This document shows, piece after piece, positions 59,060 to 64,000 of a stretch of DNA of 64,000 nt. The notes below the pieces were generated by a model that worked only from the letters and a program-made list of their open reading frames with translations, searched no databases and had not been told where the DNA came from. The position numbers and the translations under genes were made by a program. Position 1 is the stretch's first letter, and the number at the start of each line of letters is the position of its first letter. The DNA is from Sipunculus nudus (lineage: Eukaryota > Annelida > Sipuncula > Golfingiida > Sipunculidae). The stretch lies in the NCBI GenBank assembly GCA_026874595.1, contig CM049316.1, positions 27,203,339-27,267,338 of the forward strand. The letters are read 5' to 3'.

Positions 59060-60500
59060 AAGGAGCTGGTTGGGTGGCGGACTCAGTAACCCCCTGTCCA
59101 GTAGTTTCACATGTATCACACTCAGACGGGATTTAGTTAATTACCAGTCAATCAAAGGGTGTACAAAACAAGCGAAACTGTATATATATATTATTAACCA
59201 CAAAATTTCACTTTATTTTAGTAATTGTCATTGAATTTATATATTGAAAGATTGGCAAAGGCATTTGTTTCAAACTCTATTAACTGGCGATATGACCTAA
59301 CGTTTTCAATAAATCTCGGCGAATTTATATGAAATATCAGATTAACGGTTGATTTATTTTGATGATACGTAATTGGCGGAACTATTGCTTCTGTGAGTTA
59401 TTTCAAGTAGTTTGATTGGTCACATCATACCTAGATCTTATTTCTATAAGATATATAAGATTTATGGGTAAGATATAAATCAACAAATATTTGTTATAGG
59501 ATTTTTTAGCATGTATGCTAAGTAATGTACTCTCTCTCATCTCATTTATAACCAGAATATCTGCCCTTTATCCAGTCCTATTATTATTAAATAAATAATG
59601 ATATAATAATGAAATACTAAACCAACGATATAACTAAATTATTCATGTTTTGTAGTCCTTTTGCTTATTACAAGACACTTGATACATTAGATGCGATATA
59701 ATATATAAACTAGTTTATAGAGGTGTACACTATTATCGATCAGAAACCTTTAACAATTATATCTACACATTTTATAGGGCAAAACATGATTTCATAATCT
59801 ATCTCAACAGCTCAAATATACCTTTTCCTTAGAGAACCAACTTTAATTCATTCGATCGCACTGCTGCCAGATTCAGTCATTTTTAATTGTAAAAGTGGCA
59901 TCGAAGATGAATCAAATTTGTTAACCTATCAGCCAGCAGAAACCATTTCAAATAAACTATAAAAGGAATTGACCAAGATATGAAACGCATTTGTTAACCT
60001 ACAAACCAGTGGATACTGTTTTCAAAGGACTACCAGAGGAATACTTTCTATTGTGCGAACAACAAAAGGCGTTACTGCCTGATTGTCTAAAGTTAGTCCA
60101 ATCTTTATTGGTAAATTTTTTTTCTTTTATTCTGTTAATTTTTAAACTATTCTAAATGATTTCCTTATCGAAAGGTACATGTTCGAACTGGCCTGAGTCA
60201 AGGTGTTTATTGCGTTAAACGATCGCCCTAAGGGAAAGGGGCCAATTAATGAATGAACATTGTTAAAAACTGTTAATACTTTGCCTTTACTCTCTAGAGA
60301 ATGGTAATTGTCTATTCTCGCTGACTCTGTGTACACCTATTACTCATAAATGTACATCTGGGAGACCTTAATGTACATATGATTTCTTTATTTGTTTTTT
60401 AATTGTGAAACTGTGTACACTTACTATGTACACCAAAAAGACCTGACACTACATGTGATTTCTTTGATTTTTTTAAAATTTTATACAATCCAAATCGTTT
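59060..60500. other. Upstream flank of lectin gene 2, no separate gene
   Basis: AT-rich, with no recognisable frame. It probably contains the 5'UTR intron implied by the acceptor at 60502-60503. Confidence 0.45.
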
Positions 60501-60503
60501 CAG

Positions 60504-60793
60504 CAAAATGCAATCGAATGTGACAGGGCGTCAGGAACAATACCCTGATATAGTGCAGCCTCCCTCGTATGACGAAGCGTGCATGTCAAACAGAGAATAT
60601 ACACCTAAATATTTTTTCCTCCATTACTCTTGGTCGAAAAAAACTGCTTGATGTAGAGGAAAATGATAAAAGTCCAGGAGCACATCTCATCATCTACAAA
60701 AGAAGGATCCTCCGTCTGCCAACCAGCTGTGGTACTTTGACGAGAACGGCTACATCAGGTCGAAGTTAAACGATTTTTACATCGATACCTCAG
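60504..60793 (+). pseudogene. Beta-trefoil lectin gene 2, exon with N-half
   Basis: The exon starts after an acceptor (atcgtttcag) with an ATG at 60508, and ends at a donor (cctcag|gtaaaa) in phase 1. The N-terminus (46 codons) carries a PPSYDE motif, a PPxY-type WW-domain ligand, followed at once by the trefoil start (YFFLHYSWSKK). After an extra base in an A7 run near 60636-60642 the frame moves to LLDVEENDKSPGAHLIIY. After a missing base near 60701 it moves again to NQLWYFDENGYI and SKLNDFYIDTS. The two indels have opposite sign, so the final frame returns to the ATG frame and joins the next exon correctly. Both indels lie in A-rich runs, so the gene may be intact in life. Confidence 0.65.
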
Positions 60794-61236
60794 GTAAAAA
60801 ACAGGTGATATAAGTAAAATCAATTATATTCTCGAAAAGAATATTTAACTTTGGACAAATAGGCTTATGTCCTAATCGATACATCAGCGAGTGATCTAAA
60901 TGGACTTTATAAAAGTATACGGCGATTACGTTAAGTGAGCTTTTCCTTTTTATAACGCATCAGGATAGATAGATAGTAAAATATTTTATGAGGATAATCA
61001 TATCGTATTTAAAATTAATATGAGCAAGATTTTGATGTTTGGGATTTATCTGGAAATTCTTTGTAATTGTAATTGTTAACTCTTAATCTTAGGATTCTTT
61101 AATTGATTTAATCAGCCAGCTAGCCAGCCATACTAATCCAAGAGTCATGAGATAAATATATTTTAAATATGAGTTTCATGCATTTATATAACTGATATAT
61201 ATATATACTCAAAAGTTTCAAACGTTTTACTTTCAG
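60794..61236 (+). other. Predicted 443-bp intron of lectin gene 2
   Basis: GT at 60794-60795 and AG at 61235-61236 after a pyrimidine run (cttttactttcag). Same phase as the 3.8-kb intron of gene 1. Confidence 0.65.
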
Positions 61237-61460
61237 AAAGTGACATGATTTACACGTACGCCCGACTCAAGCCAGCAGATGAATCAAATAAATATCAGAC
61301 GTGGCGATATGACAAAGATACCGAAACAATACGAAGAGCAGATGACCCGGACACGGTGCTGGACGTCAAATGGGGCTGGAGGATTAACTGTAGCAAAGTG
61401 ATCCAGTATAAATACCATGGCCGACAGAACCAGCGGTTTGAGCTACATTACATCTATTAA
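61237..61460 (+). CDS. Beta-trefoil lectin gene 2, last exon
   Basis: Seventy-four codons to a TAA complete the trefoil. They include MIYTYARLKPADES, then the QxW motif in KYQTWRYDKDTETI, then ADDPDTVLDVKWGW, and the closing QNQRFELHYIY, which corresponds to the last QxW/F repeat of ricin-type domains. This copy is fuller than the gene 1 exon at 50224. Sugar specificity cannot be read from the sequence. No AATAAA is seen close downstream. Confidence 0.75.
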
Positions 61461-61464
61461 CAAA

Positions 61465-62920
61465 GGATGGATATTATATGATTCAGTGACTAAATTATTA
61501 AACTTATCTCTACGGATGTAAATCTCACAATCAACCAATTATGACATCTGAAAAGGTTTATGATGAGCTATCTTGCATGCTCCAACATAAGAGGGGGCAC
61601 TGAACACATAAGCCTTCGGTACTTTAAAGCAGTTTCTGAGCTGTCTCAGGTAAGATGCAAAAGTAAGAAATTATGAAGTGTCATTTGGACCGACTTATAA
61701 TAGATATACATTCCTAAACAGATGCAGAAGTTGTCTGTACACCCAAGGTGTGTCATTAGGATGAATATCCCGTTATAAAAGGGAGATTTTCAACTGCATA
61801 GAGCAGATTTTGCTAAGACATTTTGAGATTTATATATAATACTCTGTCGCTCTCACCGTGTGTCCTTTACATGATGATACCTGCATCATTTGTATATATA
61901 GAGCACTGGGACTTTCCATGCATGAGCTCCAACTTTGATATTATAAATATGAAATGCTTGTTCCAGTGTATGATACATTACTTATGTAAATATGTCTATG
62001 TATACCTTCATAAAAGAGACGTGTAAATTGTACCCATTTAAAATTGTGAAAATTGTAAGGGGGGGTGACTCCGTGGTGTAATGACTAAGTAATGGGGTGA
62101 TTGCACACCCAGGACCCGCAGTTTCGGTTGACACCAGGCCTTGGCGACACCAAGATACAAGGATATTATGATAGGAAGCGAGTGCTACCGCCCTGTCACG
62201 TAGTCCCAAACCGAAATGGAACAGATGTGTATACTTTGTTAAGAATTAGATAAGAGAACAAATGAAATGAAGGCAGTTACCTGCACCATAACAAACTTTA
62301 AAAAGCTATTAATCTTCTGCTAAATACACACGGAAAATGTGGTCAGAAAAATACAGCAGAAAACTGTAAGAAAGTAAGATCCACATTGGGCATACTAACT
62401 TTGATATAATTTTCTGAAAATCTTCATGAAGATAATCTACAATGTGTGTAAAATTACACGGTATGTGAGCACCTGTGTAACGGAAGTGGAGGAAGCATAG
62501 TAATCAACAGTACAATTTATTCTTATTCTATTTGTTTGTCTCTTTGATTGTAAAGAAAAAGTCCCTTTTTTTAGAAAGTAACGGAACATTAGAAGTGATT
62601 AAATGACTTTAATTATATCAGAGTTGACCTATAGCCTAGGCTTTGAAATCACAAACATTGTCTTTGTTTGAGGGTGGCGCTCAATGAGGGTTTTTAATTT
62701 TAAATGATTAATTTTCTTTAAATTAACCACTAAAGTACGAAATTGTTACAAGAGTTTGTGGTTGTTAGATGCAAACATCCTCGAAGGATCCGCATATGGT
62801 TTGTCGTTGCCGGAAAACATGTTTAAGGCACTACGGTTTTCATATTCGACCAACTCTTTACTAAAACAGACTAATTTGTCAAAGAATTTGAGATTTGTCA
62901 TAAAATATATGCTGATGTGA
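61465..62920. other. Intergenic, no gene recognised
   Basis: AT-rich. A short GC-richer block at 62066-62220 resembles a tRNA-derived SINE only weakly. Nothing else seen. Confidence 0.45.
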
Positions 62921-62939
62921 TATTTTTTGAAAGTGTAAA

Positions 62940-63300
62940 GTGACCAGTCCTGTGGTAAGACTGGGATTTCAGGGGCAGCCAGTGGATGGTAACGATTGGT
63001 TGTATACACATTGGCCCAAAGTCAGTAAAATGCATATTAATTTTAAAGAAGTACTGTCAGTGGTCTTGCAGCAAGGAAGTTTGGGCCCAAGTGGCAGAAC
63101 AAAACAGTGATTGTTCACACAGACAGTTCATGTGCAGTATGTGTCCTCAAGCGAGATAAAACAAGAAATTCCCTAGTAATGCATTACTATAGGGAACTGT
63201 TTTCATTATCAGCCAAATATAATTTTCTTTTACACCCTGTCCATGTACCAGGGAATCTTCACCACATCCAAGACTCAATTTCACGCCTTCGCCAACTGTT
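62940..63300 (+). pseudogene. DIRS-like retroelement, RNase H remnant
   Basis: Starting near 62990, NDWLYTHWPKVSKMHINFK, then after a one-base shift AARKFGPKWQNKTVIVHTD, then SSCAVCVLKRDKTRN, LFSLSAKYNFLLHPVHVPG and HIQDSISRL. This is the RNase H of DIRS-type tyrosine-recombinase retrotransposons, with the HTD-type acidic residue and the VPGxxNxxADxxSR-like end (here HHIQDSISR). The reverse transcriptase that should precede it is not recognisable. Confidence 0.8.
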
Positions 63301-63419
63301 TCATCTTTCATCCCTGATGTATAACACATACCACGACCTGTACAGGCCCTGCTTACTGACCTACCAAAACAAATGTCCAATATATTTTACCCCAAAGATA
63401 CAACATGCTCGCTATATCA

Positions 63420-63830
63420 GCTTGATGGAGAGGTCAGAACCGACCGAGCCGCTTCCTTCGCAGCAAGTACAAAGAACACGTACAATGTACAACGCAGAGC
63501 CCATCTGAACTTCTCCATTCAACTGGGACTACAGCCTGTGCCAATTAGCTATAACAATGTTTGCCGATTTGCAGAAAATCTATCCCACTCAAGATAGTAT
63601 AACACAGTGAAACAATACCTAAATATCTTTCGTATCCCGCTCAAGATAGTATAACACAGTGAAACAATACCTAAATATCTTTCGTATTTTACCAAGAGAA
63701 GCAGGGTTACCTAACCCCTACAAGATAATTGGTTCCTACAATCTGTATTGTCAGGGATTAAAAGAATTAAGGGAAATGTAGTACAAAGAAAACTACCCAT
63801 AACACCAGTTTAAACAGGTATAGTTAGGTA
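63420..63830 (+). pseudogene. DIRS-like retroelement, tyrosine recombinase N-part
   Basis: The SAM-like core-binding region of the element's tyrosine recombinase. In one frame are KNTYNVQRRAHLNFSIQLGL, then PVPISYNNVCRFAENLS. After a 52-bp tandem duplication and shift come LQDNWFLQSVLSGIKRIKGN and QRKLPITPV. The catalytic RHRY part would lie beyond this and is not seen before the window ends. The order RNase H then recombinase matches DIRS-type elements. Confidence 0.8.
63581..63684 (+). repeat. 52-bp tandem duplication inside the recombinase
   Basis: Two copies (63581-63632 and 63633-63684) differ at one base (tatcccActc versus tatcccGctc). 52 is not a multiple of 3, so the duplication by itself shifts the frame. 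Confidence 0.9.
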
Positions 63831-64000
63831 TTGGCCATATATAAAGGTTCCCATTTCTTACCACCAATATATGTGACTAATTATTCCAATGTGTGTGTGT
63901 GTGTGTGCGTGCCTGCCTGATATGACAGTTGGGTGACACTGAAGACCTTATTTAATATGCTACCTACCGCCTACATATAACTTAATGTTGTAAACGGCGA

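Noticed and set aside
62066-62220. Possible tRNA-derived SINE (gtggtgtaatg... cggttgacacc)
   Set aside because: Box A and box B matches are both weak, with no tail or target duplication; not enough to call.
1-64000. CRISPR array, rRNA genes, bacterial operons
   Set aside because: No spaced direct repeats with unique spacers, no rRNA-like blocks, and the gene structure is eukaryotic throughout.

Overview
The window looks like one stretch of an AT-rich invertebrate nuclear genome, most probably a lophotrochozoan and best fitted by a bivalve mollusc. This is inferred from four things: sparse genes with introns; an intronless Toll-like receptor; many lineage-type class A GPCR copies; and a dense, mixed load of degenerate mobile elements. 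Those include Penelope-like, DIRS-like, Gypsy and LINE remnants, pogo-like, hAT-like and MULE-like non-autonomous elements, and long elements built of roughly 145-156 bp tandem units. There are no bacterial features, operons or CRISPR arrays.

Layout. 1-4.1 kb holds a broken GPCR gene (minus strand, two recognisable exons) among long (AT)n tracts and a fold-back element; a diverged copy of the same segment lies at 33.4-36.8 kb. 8.4-8.9 kb is a Penelope-like GIY-YIG endonuclease remnant. 13.07-16.06 kb is an apparently intact Toll-like receptor whose 3' end is followed by a perfect 260-bp tandem duplication. 16.3-16.8 kb is a LINE reverse transcriptase remnant. 18.4-19.16 kb is a pogo-like element and 19.4-20.9 kb a tandem-unit element. 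22.13-22.72 kb (minus) is a candidate secreted-protein ORF with one in-frame TAG. 26.0-26.4 kb is a Gypsy pol remnant. 29.76-30.83 kb (minus) is an intact single-exon peptide-type GPCR. 32.42-32.84 kb is a short pogo-like element. 34.94-35.64 kb is a second tandem-unit element, sitting inside the duplicated GPCR segment. 36.8-37.9 kb is a patchwork of an RT fragment, a broken HEAT-repeat gene copy and an LTR-like sequence. 41.94-45.45 kb is a third, 3.5 kb tandem-unit element with three internal repeat domains.

45.9-50.4 kb and 60.5-61.46 kb carry two paralogous genes with a ricin-type beta-trefoil (carbohydrate-binding) domain. Each is split by a phase-1 intron inside the trefoil, and each is damaged by small indels in its first recognisable exon. 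Between them, 50.5-53.6 kb is a cluster of three terminal-inverted-repeat elements and 54.3-54.7 kb is a MULE-like fold-back element with a 10-bp target duplication. 62.9-63.8 kb is a DIRS-like retroelement remnant.

The two genes that look functional (TLR and GPCR) are both surface receptors, and the trefoil proteins could be lectins, so a recognition or innate-immune theme is possible. Nothing in the sequence shows that these genes work together. Many small indels fall in homopolymers, so some apparent pseudogenes may be assembly errors.
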